Positions 1 through 6,998 of a DNA stretch of 64,000 nt are shown here, one piece after another. A model generated the notes under the pieces. That model was given only the letters and a program-made list of their open reading frames with translations, made no database searches and was not told the origin of the DNA. The position numbers and the translations under genes are program-made. The number at the start of each line of letters is the position of its first letter. Within the stretch, counting starts at the first letter, position 1. This DNA comes from JAGNRR01 sp964389575. GTDB lineage: Bacteria; Bacteroidota; Bacteroidia; Chitinophagales; Chitinophagaceae. The stretch lies in contig CAYMFF010000001.1 of assembly GCA_964389575.1 (NCBI GenBank), positions 16,557 through 80,556 on the forward strand, in the 5' to 3' direction.

Positions 1-350
1 TTTTCTATTTTTTAGGCGGATTAGCCGCTGTTTTATTGCATACTATCATGGATTGGAATAGTTCGATTCCCATGGTAGGAGCCAGTGGTTGTATTTCTGC
101 GGTTTTAGGAGCTTACTTAATTATGCAACCAAGAGGCAAAGTGAAACTAATGTTCTTCTTTTTTGTTCGATTTTGGGTGCCTGCCTTGCTGTTTCTAATT
201 TTTTGGGCTGTTCAACAGTTCGTTGCCAGTTTTGCCTCCATTGCTAAGACGACAGAATCTAGTGGGATTGCTTATTGGGCTCATGTGGGTGGTTTTGTAT
301 TTGGGGTTTTGTCTGGTATTTATTTTAGAATGACCCGGAAGTATAAATAA
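1..350 (+). CDS. Rhomboid family intramembrane serine protease (C-terminal part)
   Basis: This is the C-terminal 115 or so residues of a gene that begins before the window. The frame is open from base 3. Rhomboids are polytopic membrane proteases that cut substrate transmembrane helices with a Ser-His dyad. Both catalytic landmarks are visible: the GASG loop carrying the nucleophilic serine (PMVGASGCISAVLGA), and a later helix with the catalytic histidine (AHVGGFVFGVLSG). Hydrophobic segments surround both. The sequence ends in a short basic tail (TRKYK). A TTG at 36 could be mistaken for a start, but the residues before it (GGLAAVLLHT) match the preceding rhomboid helix, so the gene is cut by the window edge. 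The substrate is unknown. Confidence 0.9.
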   Translation, partial: FYFLGGLAAVLLHTIMDWNSSIPMVGASGCISAVLGAYLIMQPRGKVKLMFFFFVRFWVPALLFLIFWAVQQFVASFASIAKTTESSGIAYWAHVGGFVFGVLSGIYFRMTRKYK

Positions 351-369
351 CAATTATCCCATTTTATTT

Positions 370-377
370 TATCTTCG
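370..377 (+). promoter_or_regulatory. -7 box upstream of the tRNA-Ser pseudogene
   Basis: TATCTTCG lies 15 nt before the tRNA-like sequence. It is the same box, in the same flanking context (TTATCTTCGCAAATTC), as the one before the intact tRNA-Ser at 834. It resembles the Bacteroidota -7 consensus TAnnTTTG with one C for T. The promoter was therefore duplicated together with the tRNA. Confidence 0.45.
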
Positions 378-412
378 CAAATTCCAAAAATAGGAGGATT
401 GCTCGAGTGGCT

Positions 413-436
413 GTCCAAAGGACTCCTATGGAGAAA
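413..436 (+). repeat. 24-nt palindromic insertion unit, copy 1 (in D-loop)
   Basis: The unit is GTCCRAAGGACTCCTWTGG followed by AGAAA, with R=A and W=A here. Bases 414-432 form a 19-nt near-perfect hairpin centred on C423, with eight pairs and one A-A mismatch at 418/428. It differs from copy 2 at only two positions. It interrupts the D-loop of the tRNA-Ser pseudogene. No other copy was found by eye in this window. Confidence 0.75.
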
Positions 437-447
437 AGGCACGCTCG

Positions 448-471
448 GTCCGAAGGACTCCTTTGGAGAAA
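448..471 (+). repeat. 24-nt palindromic insertion unit, copy 2 (in anticodon loop)
   Basis: This is the same unit as copy 1, with R=G and W=T. Bases 449-467 pair as a 19-nt hairpin around C458, with a single G-U wobble (452/464). It sits inside the anticodon loop while leaving the 5-bp anticodon stem intact, so an RNA copy would carry an extended hairpin at the decoding end. Confidence 0.75.
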
Positions 472-557
472 GCGTGTAAACTAGCAATAGTTTTTAATTA
501 GAGGTTCGAATCTCAGACAGAGTTCCCTAAACCACTATCCACCTTAAAAATCATACC

Positions 558-803
558 ATGTATTTTGTTTATATTTTGAAAAGTTTAAAAGATAATAAAT
601 TCTATTACGGTTCAACAAATAATTTGGACAATCGAATAGCCTTGCACAATACAGGTAAGGTTAAATCTACTAAAGGTCGAACTCCTTTTGTGCTTCATTA
701 CTCTGAAAATTTTGAAACCAGAAGTGAAGCTTACCGAAGAGAAATGTTTTTTAAGTCAATAGATGGATACAAGTATTTAAGGTTAGAAGGGATTATTAAG
801 TAA
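558..803 (+). CDS. GIY-YIG nuclease family protein
   Basis: An 81-residue single-domain GIY-YIG protein of the small UPF0213/Slx1-like type. The family cleaves DNA through a Tyr/Arg/Glu active site on a compact alpha/beta fold. Visible motifs are VYIL (residues 4-7) and YYGSTNN (16-22), the GIY and YIG equivalents. A catalytic Arg lies in NRIALHN and a metal-binding Glu in YRREMFFKS. The ATG at 558 gives the family's usual length. The gene lies exactly between a broken and an intact copy of the same tRNA-Ser, with the tRNA promoter duplicated on both sides. That arrangement suggests the nuclease gene and the tRNA moved or duplicated together. The substrate is unknown; no homing intron is visible. 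Confidence 0.88.
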   Translation: MYFVYILKSLKDNKFYYGSTNNLDNRIALHNTGKVKSTKGRTPFVLHYSENFETRSEAYRREMFFKSIDGYKYLRLEGIIK

Positions 804-812
804 TGGAAATAT

Positions 813-820
813 TATCTTCG
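813..820 (+). promoter_or_regulatory. -7 promoter box for tRNA-Ser
   Basis: TATCTTCG is 13 nt before the first base of the tRNA and is repeated exactly before the pseudogene copy (370-377). It fits the Bacteroidota -7 pattern TAnnTTTG with one substitution. No clear -33 TTG was identified. Confidence 0.5.
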
Positions 821-833
821 CAAATTCGCAAAA

Positions 834-920
834 GGAGGATTGCTCGAGTGGCTGAAGAGGCACGCTTGGAAAGCGTGTAAACTAGCAATAGTTTCAAGGG
901 TTCGAATCCCTTATCCTCCT
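834..920 (+). tRNA. tRNA-Ser (anticodon GGA)
   Basis: The sequence folds as a class II tRNA. The acceptor stem is GGAGGAT (834-840) with ATCCTCC (913-919). The anticodon stem is CACGC/GCGTG around the loop TTGGAAA with anticodon GGA. The long variable arm is AAACT-AGCAAT-AGTTT. The T-arm is AAGGG/CCCTT with loop TTCGAAT. CCA is not encoded. A run of eight T follows directly (922-929) and may end transcription. It reads UCC/UCU codons. Confidence 0.96.
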
Positions 921-927
921 CTTTTTT

Positions 928-1686
928 TTATTTTATTTCCGCAATTATCACCCCAAATTTTCCTGAAGTTTGCTCAATGCCCTTTTCAGGTAAATAAGTT
1001 TTTGATATTGCGCCATCCAGATAAAGCGCATCCTTACAACCCTTCTTAGCAAAGTAAGAAGCAAAGTCATAAAAATTAATTACTTCTTTACTCATTGCAA
1101 ATAATACATCACCATTGGGCAAAATGCCGACACCATTTCGAATATGAAGGTGCTTTGAACCTTGTGTAAATTTGGGGTGCATTTTACCATTGATTAATAG
1201 CATAGGGCCAGATTGAGTGGCAAACCGCATTCTTTTTGTCGTTTCTATCTCAGAAGTTGGTGCTATAGAAGCAGCAGCTGATCTGCTGATATAAAATACT
1301 CCGTTGGGTTGCATATAAAAATTACCATAACTCGCCTTTTTCTTATTCAGTTTTTTGATAATTCGAAATTGTTCTATGAATAATCCCTGTGGCGATGAGT
1401 CTTCAAGATACATACCTCCATTCATAGCAAATTTTAGAATCTTGCCGTTTGCTTCAAGGTGCTTTTTTAAATTACCGTGATTATTAAAATAATTTCCGTT
1501 GTCATCTTTTAGAAAGAACTTGATTTTTTCAGCCCGTGTTTTGTAACTAACAATGGGCGTTGATTTAAATGTATCAAGAATTACGCTGTGTGATGGAGTG
1601 TTTTTCTTTTTTGTGCTTGTTTGTTGTCCTTCACTTTGACAAGAAAAGAGAAGTAACAGAATCGAAAATAAAAAAGTGTTTCTCAT
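928..1686 (-). CDS. Phosphodiester glycosidase (NAGPA/DUF2233) family lipoprotein
   Basis: A 252-residue protein starting with a lipoprotein signal whose lipobox LLLFSC places the acylated cysteine at residue 16, so it should be anchored in the envelope. The mature part matches the phosphodiester glycosidase domain related to human NAGPA. Recognisable blocks are FAMNGGMY, the SGPML segment, RNGVGIL and the LYLDGAISK block near the C-terminus. These are the family's conserved substrate-pocket turns. Bacterial members are thought to act on glycosyl phosphodiesters in envelope polymers; the actual substrate is unknown. It is the last gene of a tight operon: three bases separate it from tatD upstream. 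Confidence 0.82.
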   Translation of the reverse strand: MRNTFLFSILLLLFSCQSEGQQTSTKKKNTPSHSVILDTFKSTPIVSYKTRAEKIKFFLKDDNGNYFNNHGNLKKHLEANGKILKFAMNGGMYLEDSSPQGLFIEQFRIIKKLNKKKASYGNFYMQPNGVFYISRSAAASIAPTSEIETTKRMRFATQSGPMLLINGKMHPKFTQGSKHLHIRNGVGILPNGDVLFAMSKEVINFYDFASYFAKKGCKDALYLDGAISKTYLPEKGIEQTSGKFGVIIAEIK

Positions 1687-1689
1687 AGA

Positions 1690-2457
1690 TTATAAGTCGA
1701 AAAAAGTGTCGCAGTTTTTAGATGTTCTCTCGGCTAGCTCTTTGAAAGGTATATCCAATTCTGTTGCGAGAAACTCTGCTATATTCTTAATATATGACGG
1801 CTCATTTCGTTTGCCACGATAAGGAGTCGGTGCTAGATAAGGTGCGTCAGTTTCCAACATAATTTTATCTAATGAAACCTTTTTTATGGCATCTTTTACC
1901 CCTGAATTTTTAAAAGTAACAACGCCTCCGATTCCTAAAAAGAAATTTAATTCTTCCGTTATTATTTTGGCTTGTTCTTCATTACCGCTGAAGCAGTGAA
2001 ATACACCACGCAATCCTTTTGGAATATATTCCGATACAATAGATATCGTTTCATCTATAGAATCTCTTGTGTGCAGTATGATCGGTACCTGATAGTGCAA
2101 AGCCCATTCTATTTGTTGGCGCAAGGCAATCTCTTGCTCTTTTACAAATGTTTTATCCCAATAAAAATCTAATCCTATTTCTCCAATCGCCAGAAAAGGA
2201 CGGTCAGACAACCAGCGCTCTACGATCGCTAATTCTTCTTTAAAGTTTTCTTTAACATAGCACGGGTGCAGGCCCATAGTAGAGATGCAAATGCCTGGGT
2301 ATTTATCTTCACAGCTCACCATAGCTTCTATAGTTGTGCTGTCACAATTAGGCATAAAAATACGCTCAATCCCATTTTCTTCAGCGCGCTGAATTACTTG
2401 GTCTCGGTCTTCAGAAAATTTCTCGTCATAAATATGACAATGAGAATCTATCAACAT
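1690..2457 (-). CDS. tatD: TatD family metal-dependent hydrolase
   Basis: A 255-residue TIM-barrel metallohydrolase of the TatD DNase family. The metal ligands are all present: HCHIYD at the N-terminus, EIGLDFYWD near residue 95, HTRDS, HCFSG and ETDAPYLAP. TatD proteins act as 3'-5' exonucleases in DNA repair, although the cellular role varies. Length is normal. The gene lies between a polysaccharide deacetylase gene and the NAGPA-like gene, with three-base gaps on each side, so the three are almost certainly cotranscribed. The two neighbours act on the envelope, so this looks like transcriptional convenience rather than one pathway. Confidence 0.92.
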   Translation of the reverse strand: MLIDSHCHIYDEKFSEDRDQVIQRAEENGIERIFMPNCDSTTIEAMVSCEDKYPGICISTMGLHPCYVKENFKEELAIVERWLSDRPFLAIGEIGLDFYWDKTFVKEQEIALRQQIEWALHYQVPIILHTRDSIDETISIVSEYIPKGLRGVFHCFSGNEEQAKIITEELNFFLGIGGVVTFKNSGVKDAIKKVSLDKIMLETDAPYLAPTPYRGKRNEPSYIKNIAEFLATELDIPFKELAERTSKNCDTFFDL

Positions 2458-2460
2458 AGT

Positions 2461-3090
2461 TTACAAACTTAAAGCTTTCATTTCCCAATCTTGTTCTTTG
2501 CAGAATGATAAAAATTGAGGTAAGGTAGTTTCTAATCGGTCAAATGCTTTTTCGCTATCATGGAAAACAATAATGCTTCCTGCAGTCGTATTCTTTTTCA
2601 CGTTTTGCAAGCATTCTTCTGGAGTGATTTCAGTATCAAAATCGCCACTTAATACATCCCACATAACAATTTTAGCATCGGGCAGTAGCCTTTTAATACC
2701 AGTTCCTTGCGAAAATTTAATTCTACCATAAGGTGGTCTAAAGAGGTTGCTATTAATTTTATTTGCCGCGCTAAGGACGTCTCTGAAATACACAACATTG
2801 GAAGTGTTCCAACCATTTTTATGATTTTGTGTGTGATTACCAACAGCATGACCTTCTTCTAAAATTCGGTTATAAATTTCAGGGTATTTTTCAACGTTTT
2901 TGCCAAGACAAAAAAAAGTAGCTTTTGCATTGGCCTCTTTGAGGGTGTTTAAAACAAAAGGTGTAATGTTTGGGTGCGGACCATCATCAAACGTAATAAA
3001 AACACTGGTTGGGTCATTGTCAATATGCCAAATCCCCTGATTATAAGCCGCTTTTAAAATGCGTGGTGTTTTGACTAAGTATGTTCTCAT
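2461..3090 (-). CDS. Polysaccharide deacetylase (NodB-homology) family protein
   Basis: A 209-residue carbohydrate esterase family 4 protein. The NodB motifs appear in order. Motif 1 is TFDDGPHP, with the catalytic base and metal Asp. Motif 2 is NHTQNH, with the two metal His. Motif 3 is RPPYGR. Motif 4 is around DVLSGDFD and motif 5 is IIVFHDS. Such enzymes remove N-acetyl groups from peptidoglycan, chitin-like or exopolysaccharide chains. No signal peptide is evident: the protein begins MRTYLVKTPRILKAAY and the domain starts almost at once. It is the first gene of the operon, divergent from gltX across 95 bp. Confidence 0.88.
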   Translation of the reverse strand: MRTYLVKTPRILKAAYNQGIWHIDNDPTSVFITFDDGPHPNITPFVLNTLKEANAKATFFCLGKNVEKYPEIYNRILEEGHAVGNHTQNHKNGWNTSNVVYFRDVLSAANKINSNLFRPPYGRIKFSQGTGIKRLLPDAKIVMWDVLSGDFDTEITPEECLQNVKKNTTAGSIIVFHDSEKAFDRLETTLPQFLSFCKEQDWEMKALSL

Positions 3091-3150
3091 TCGTAGGAGG
3101 TACTCATAAATAATAAGTATTCACAAATATAATTCCCGTTCTTGGTTTCA

Positions 3151-3178
3151 TTTGCTAAAGAAATGCCAAGTATTTTTG
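3151..3178 (+). promoter_or_regulatory. gltX promoter (-33 TTTG, -7 TATTTTTG)
   Basis: TATTTTTG (3171-3178) is a perfect TAnnTTTG box ending 7 nt before the gltX ATG. A TTTG at 3151-3154 sits 16 bp upstream, as expected for a Bacteroidota -33 element. Transcription would start at or next to the start codon. Confidence 0.6.
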
Positions 3179-3185
3179 CGCCACT

Positions 3186-4688
3186 ATGAGTAAGAATGTT
3201 AGAGTCAGATTTGCGCCTAGCCCAACGGGAGGATTGCATATTGGTGGTGTAAGAACCGCCTTGTTTGGATATTTGTTTGCGAAACAACAAAATGGAGCTT
3301 TTATTCTTCGAGTGGAAGATACCGATCAAACTCGTTTTGTGGAAGGGGCAGAAGAGTACATTGTAGAAACGCTCAAATGGTGTGGCATAAAACCTGATGA
3401 AAGCCCACAAAATGGAGGAGATTTTGGACCTTATAGACAAAGCGAACGCAAAGCAGACTACAGAAAATATGCGGAGCAACTAGTAGAAAACGGTCATGCA
3501 TATTACGCTTTTGACACTCCAGAGGAATTGGCCAAAATGCGTGAGGAATTTAAAACAAAAGAAAATCCAAGTCCACAATATGATAAGTCTACACGTGGTA
3601 AAATGAAAAACTCTCTGAACCTAGATAAGGTAGAAGTAGACCATTTATTAGAAAAAAATACACCTCATGTTATTCGCATTAAAGTGCCTGCAGACGAAAA
3701 AATTCAGTTTATGGATATTATTCGAGGCGATATCGAAAACGATAGCAATCTCTTAGACGATAAGGTATTATTGAAAGGCGATGGTATGCCCACTTATCAT
3801 TTAGCAGTAGTAGTGGATGATTATCTGATGAAAATAAGCCATGTTTTTCGGGGTGAAGAATGGTTGCCAAGTGCACCAATCCATGTGTTGCTTTGGAGAT
3901 ATTTAGGTTGGGAAAATGACACGCCGGACTGGGCGCATTTACCCTTAATATTAAAACCTGATGGTAATGGAAAGCTAAGTAAGCGGGATGGTGCTCGTTT
4001 AGGTTTTCCTGTTTTTCCATTGGCATGGCAAGAGAATAAAGGCTTTAAAGAGCTTGGTTTTTTACCTGATGCTTTTGTGAATTTATTAGCGGTATTAGGT
4101 TGGAATGATGGGACTGAAGAAGAGATATTCTCAATGTCAGAATTATTAGAAAAATTTGATGTCAAAAGAATAAATAAAGCAGGTGCAAAGTTTAGCTATG
4201 AAAAAGCCGTGTGGTATAATGCTGAATGGATCAAGCGTGCCAGTGTAGATAGTTTATTGCCTGAAGTACAAAAAGAATTAGCATCTGCAGGAATACAAGC
4301 AGACGATAATAAAGCAAAAACAGTGTTGGCTTTGGTGCAAGAACGTATTAGTTTGTTACCAGATGCAGTTAAAGAAATGGACTATTTCTTTAGAAAACCA
4401 GTTCATATTGATACTGAAACAATTCAGAAAAAATGGACTGCAGAACATGTCGTCTTTTACAATGAGCTTAGAACTATTTGGAGCGATACGGATTGGACTA
4501 AGGAAAATTTGGAAACTTCTTTTAAGGAGTTAATCGGAAAGCATGAAATGAAAATGGGCGCAGTAATGTTACCATTTAGGATTATGCTAGTGGGCGGTAA
4601 GTTTGGGCCTGGTGTATTTGAGATTGCTCAATTCCTTGGCAAAGAGGAGACCTTAGAAAGAGTGGCTTATGTAGTAACTAAAATATAA
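3186..4688 (+). CDS. gltX: Glutamyl-tRNA synthetase
   Basis: A 500-residue class Ic aminoacyl-tRNA synthetase that charges tRNA-Glu, and in many bacteria lacking GlnRS also tRNA-Gln. The HIGH motif is in PTGGLHIGGVR (residues 13-23). The KMSKS equivalent is GNGKLSKRDGA. The Rossmann and connective-peptide regions are full length, followed by the helical anticodon-binding domain. The ATG at 3186 is supported by the -7 box 7 nt upstream and by the conserved start of the Rossmann strand (VRVRFAPSPTG). It is divergent from the deacetylase operon and followed by marC with its own promoter-like box. Confidence 0.98.
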   Translation: MSKNVRVRFAPSPTGGLHIGGVRTALFGYLFAKQQNGAFILRVEDTDQTRFVEGAEEYIVETLKWCGIKPDESPQNGGDFGPYRQSERKADYRKYAEQLVENGHAYYAFDTPEELAKMREEFKTKENPSPQYDKSTRGKMKNSLNLDKVEVDHLLEKNTPHVIRIKVPADEKIQFMDIIRGDIENDSNLLDDKVLLKGDGMPTYHLAVVVDDYLMKISHVFRGEEWLPSAPIHVLLWRYLGWENDTPDWAHLPLILKPDGNGKLSKRDGARLGFPVFPLAWQENKGFKELGFLPDAFVNLLAVLGWNDGTEEEIFSMSELLEKFDVKRINKAGAKFSYEKAVWYNAEWIKRASVDSLLPEVQKELASAGIQADDNKAKTVLALVQERISLLPDAVKEMDYFFRKPVHIDTETIQKKWTAEHVVFYNELRTIWSDTDWTKENLETSFKELIGKHEMKMGAVMLPFRIMLVGGKFGPGVFEIAQFLGKEETLERVAYVVTKI

Positions 4689-4731
4689 CCAAACTGTTCT
4701 AACTTAATATTCTCAATCTTCAAAAGGTTTC

Positions 4732-4739
4732 TAATTTCG
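4732..4739 (+). promoter_or_regulatory. Candidate -7 box for marC
   Basis: TAATTTCG lies 18 nt before the marC ATG and is followed by GCGCGC, a GC clamp also seen after several other -7 boxes in this window. It is one base off the TAnnTTTG consensus. Confidence 0.4.
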
Positions 4740-4757
4740 CGCGCTTAAATTATTAAT

Positions 4758-5345
4758 ATGCAACCGTACGCGCTCAGTAATATCAAGCTTTCAGAGATTG
4801 TTTCAATTAGTTTTGCACTCTTCGCAGTGATTGATGTCTTGGGGTCTATTCCGCTGTTAATCTCTTTGCGAAATAAACTAGGTTATATCAAAGCCAACGT
4901 GGTTACGCTGGTATCGGCTGGCCTCATATTGGGTTTCTTTTTTTTCGGCGAAGCTATGTTGGGCGTTGTAGGTCTGGACGTTTCCTCTTTTGCTATAGCA
5001 GGTAGTATCGTGCTTTTTATTCTAGGGTTAGAAATGGTGCTGGGTGTAGATTTTCATAAGAGTGAGCCGAATGCAAAAGCGGGCAGTATTGTTCCTATAG
5101 CTTTTCCGCTTATTGCAGGCTCTGGAACGTTGACTACTGTAATGAGTATGAAAACGATTTACCATCAATACAATGTTCTCATTGGAATTTTGATAAACTT
5201 AGTTATTATTTATGTCGCTTTAGTTTCTTTAGCCAAGTTAGAAAAAATACTGGGCGCAACCGGTGTACTAGTTATCAAAAAGTTCTTTGGTGTGATATTA
5301 TTGGCAATTGCTGTTAAAATGTTTCGGACGAATATGGTATTATAA
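4758..5345 (+). CDS. MarC family integral membrane protein
   Basis: A 195-residue protein with about six hydrophobic helices. It matches the MarC/NAAT family, seen in the early FAVIDVLGSIPLL segment and the conserved IAGSGTLTTVMSM block. The family is annotated as a putative transporter. An older claim of multidrug resistance for MarC itself was not upheld, so the substrate is unknown. Length is normal. It stands alone between gltX and the minus-strand TonB-type gene. Confidence 0.88.
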   Translation: MQPYALSNIKLSEIVSISFALFAVIDVLGSIPLLISLRNKLGYIKANVVTLVSAGLILGFFFFGEAMLGVVGLDVSSFAIAGSIVLFILGLEMVLGVDFHKSEPNAKAGSIVPIAFPLIAGSGTLTTVMSMKTIYHQYNVLIGILINLVIIYVALVSLAKLEKILGATGVLVIKKFFGVILLAIAVKMFRTNMVL

Positions 5346-5380
5346 TTCTTCCTGTTTTTTGCTTTTAAAAGGTAATGGTA

Positions 5381-6121
5381 TTACTGCTCATGAAAAGTTA
5401 TTGGAATGCTGATTCTTGAATTTATTTTTTTCTCATCAATTGTTCCCGGTCGCCAATGTTTCATAGATTTTACGACGCGAAGGGCTTCTTTATCCAACAT
5501 TGGATGAGCACTTTTTTCTATTTCTGGGTGTAAAACGGAACCTTCTTTCGTTACGATAAATGATACGATTACCGTACCATGAAAGTTTAACTCTTTTGCT
5601 TGAGGTGGATAGCTTATATTTTTATTTAGGTAGGCTATCATGCTCTTATAACCTCCTTTGTAAGCGGGCATTCGTTGTAATTTCGTAAATCGTTCTCGTT
5701 TGCCTGATTCGTCAAATTTTTTACCCCTTACGAATTGACCATTTTTATAAGTTTCTATTCTTTTAATTTTTCCATTGCTATAGAATTGCTTTAGCAATTT
5801 TGGATTTCCGTTCTTGTCGAAATAGGTTGTATAGTTTAAGTTGCCATTGGTATAAAAAAATTGAGATGAGTCCACTTTTTTACTTAGTTTTTCATTTTGG
5901 AAATAAGTTGTAGAACGCAATATATGGTTGAGATAAAAGGTTTTTTGAAGAATGATTCTTTCCGTTGATTCTTGGAAGTACATTTTATAATATTCAGCTT
6001 CCAGCTTTTCGCATGGATAGCCTTCTGAGTCAAAGTATGATGTATCAGTGTCTCCAACTTGCGAATAAACCATAGAATGGCAACCTATGAATACTATTAG
6101 AAGGGTAATATTTTTTAACAT
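5381..6121 (-). CDS. Energy transducer TonB-type protein with antitoxin YwqK-like repeats
   Basis: A 246-residue secreted protein with signal peptide MLKNITLLIVFIGCHSMVYS. The middle (about residues 85-135) holds short FYTNGNLNYTTYFD-type repeats like those of YwqK/MORN-related proteins. The C-terminal 90 residues are a TonB C-terminal domain: YPPQAKELNFHGTVIVSF, then the SMKHWRPGTIDEKKINSRI strand region. TonB C-termini contact TonB boxes of outer-membrane receptors, but this protein has a cleavable-looking signal rather than a TonB-style anchor, so it may act in the periplasm. This repeat-plus-TonB architecture is common in Bacteroidota. Confidence 0.82.
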   Translation of the reverse strand: MLKNITLLIVFIGCHSMVYSQVGDTDTSYFDSEGYPCEKLEAEYYKMYFQESTERIILQKTFYLNHILRSTTYFQNEKLSKKVDSSQFFYTNGNLNYTTYFDKNGNPKLLKQFYSNGKIKRIETYKNGQFVRGKKFDESGKRERFTKLQRMPAYKGGYKSMIAYLNKNISYPPQAKELNFHGTVIVSFIVTKEGSVLHPEIEKSAHPMLDKEALRVVKSMKHWRPGTIDEKKINSRISIPITFHEQ

Positions 6122-6172
6122 GGTAAGCTCAAAATACTCAAAGCCAATTGCTACTATAATTACTGAACATCA

Positions 6173-6460
6173 TTATTCTGTCATTTTTAATTGATGCGGA
6201 CTCGTTTTGGGAATGCGTTCAATTATTTTTCTGGCTTCAAGATCAAGTTTTACGCTCACAATATACCAACCCAATTTGCCATCAAAGTTTTTTATTTCTT
6301 TTTCTCCTTCTTCAAAAAGTTGTTTGAAAGTGATGGATTGATGCTTGTGTATTTTTTTTAAAATATAATCACAGATAATATCATACTTTTTCTTGCTGAT
6401 ATTCACTCCGTTTTTACCCTGCGGGTGGAGGGTCCTTATTTTTTCTTCGTTATTTGCCAC
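6173..6460 (-). CDS. Small conserved protein, DUF6958-like
   Basis: A 95-residue soluble protein beginning at a GTG. The N-terminal TLHPQGKNGVNISKKKYD and the C-terminal KLDLEARKIIERIPKT are blocks I associate with the small DUF6958 family; function is unknown. It overlaps the end of the LprI-like gene by 25 nt, which suggests translational coupling. No signal peptide or membrane segment is present. The family assignment is from memory and could be wrong, but the gene itself is well supported by its compact conserved look and position. Confidence 0.65.
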   Translation of the reverse strand: MANNEEKIRTLHPQGKNGVNISKKKYDIICDYILKKIHKHQSITFKQLFEEGEKEIKNFDGKLGWYIVSVKLDLEARKIIERIPKTSPHQLKMTE

Positions 6461-6996
6461 ATTCTATCTAAATAATGATATAGTTCAATTACTCGTTGTT
6501 TCACTATATCGGTGTTTCGATTTGTAACAAATATACTGTGAATTGTGCCACCACCGGTATAGTCTTTATTGTTGATCGAATAATTTACTGAGCGTTCACT
6601 GTCTCTATATTTTAACCAATTTCGTTGACTGACTTTTAATGTCTCTTTATCCTTACCTTGCAATTGATCGAAAAGCATCTTATAATATTTATTTAAGAGT
6701 TTGTCATATGCTGTTTCTGCTTTTCGAGTGGCTTGATTCATCCCCATGGTAGAACCGTTATAATTAATTTCTAACTGCCATAATCTTTCAAGATAAAAAG
6801 TGTCTATGTAGAATTCCTTTTCTAATTTGGCTATCCAGCCACCATTATAATCATCTAGTGGTTTGTTGTTTACTAGACTATCTCGTTGATAAATTAGTTT
6901 CTTCTTGGCCGCTTTAAATTCTTTACTTTCCAACCCTTGGGCATGGGTAGCTATGCAGAAGATAGAAAAACAAAGGAGTAGATAAAATATTTTCAT
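6436..6996 (-). CDS. Secreted LprI/DUF1311-like protein
   Basis: A 186-residue protein. I chose the ATG at 6996, which begins the signal peptide MKIFYLLLCFSIFCIATHAQ; a longer reading would place nine extra residues before it. The C-terminal half carries the LprI N-terminal-domain signature, with LKVSQRNWLKYRDSE as its core. In Mycobacterium tuberculosis LprI this domain is linked to lysozyme inhibition, but most relatives are uncharacterised. It follows a small secreted protein gene by two bases and overlaps the next gene, so the three form one operon. Confidence 0.75.
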   Translation of the reverse strand: MKIFYLLLCFSIFCIATHAQGLESKEFKAAKKKLIYQRDSLVNNKPLDDYNGGWIAKLEKEFYIDTFYLERLWQLEINYNGSTMGMNQATRKAETAYDKLLNKYYKMLFDQLQGKDKETLKVSQRNWLKYRDSERSVNYSINNKDYTGGGTIHSIFVTNRNTDIVKQRVIELYHYLDRMWQITKKK

Positions 6997-6998
6997 TC

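Larger units (their letters stand above)
393..531 (+). pseudogene. tRNA-Ser pseudogene interrupted by two palindromic insertions
   Basis: The first 21 nt (393-413) are identical to the intact tRNA-Ser at 834. The anticodon stem (CACGC/GCGTG) and long variable arm (AAACTAGCAATAGTTT) are also kept. Two insertions break it. One (414-433) sits in the D-loop. The other (446-468) replaces three bases of the anticodon loop, so the GGA anticodon context is lost. Each adds a net 20 nt. The T-arm is altered (GAGGTTCGAATCTC, no clean 5-bp stem) and the 3' acceptor strand ATCCTCC is absent. The end is therefore approximate. It should not charge or decode as a serine tRNA, but its promoter-like box is intact, so it may still be transcribed. 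Confidence 0.8.

Noticed and set aside
840..1049. Plus-strand open frame starting inside the tRNA-Ser
   Set aside because: It runs through the tRNA and the reverse strand of the NAGPA-like gene and has no protein-like composition.
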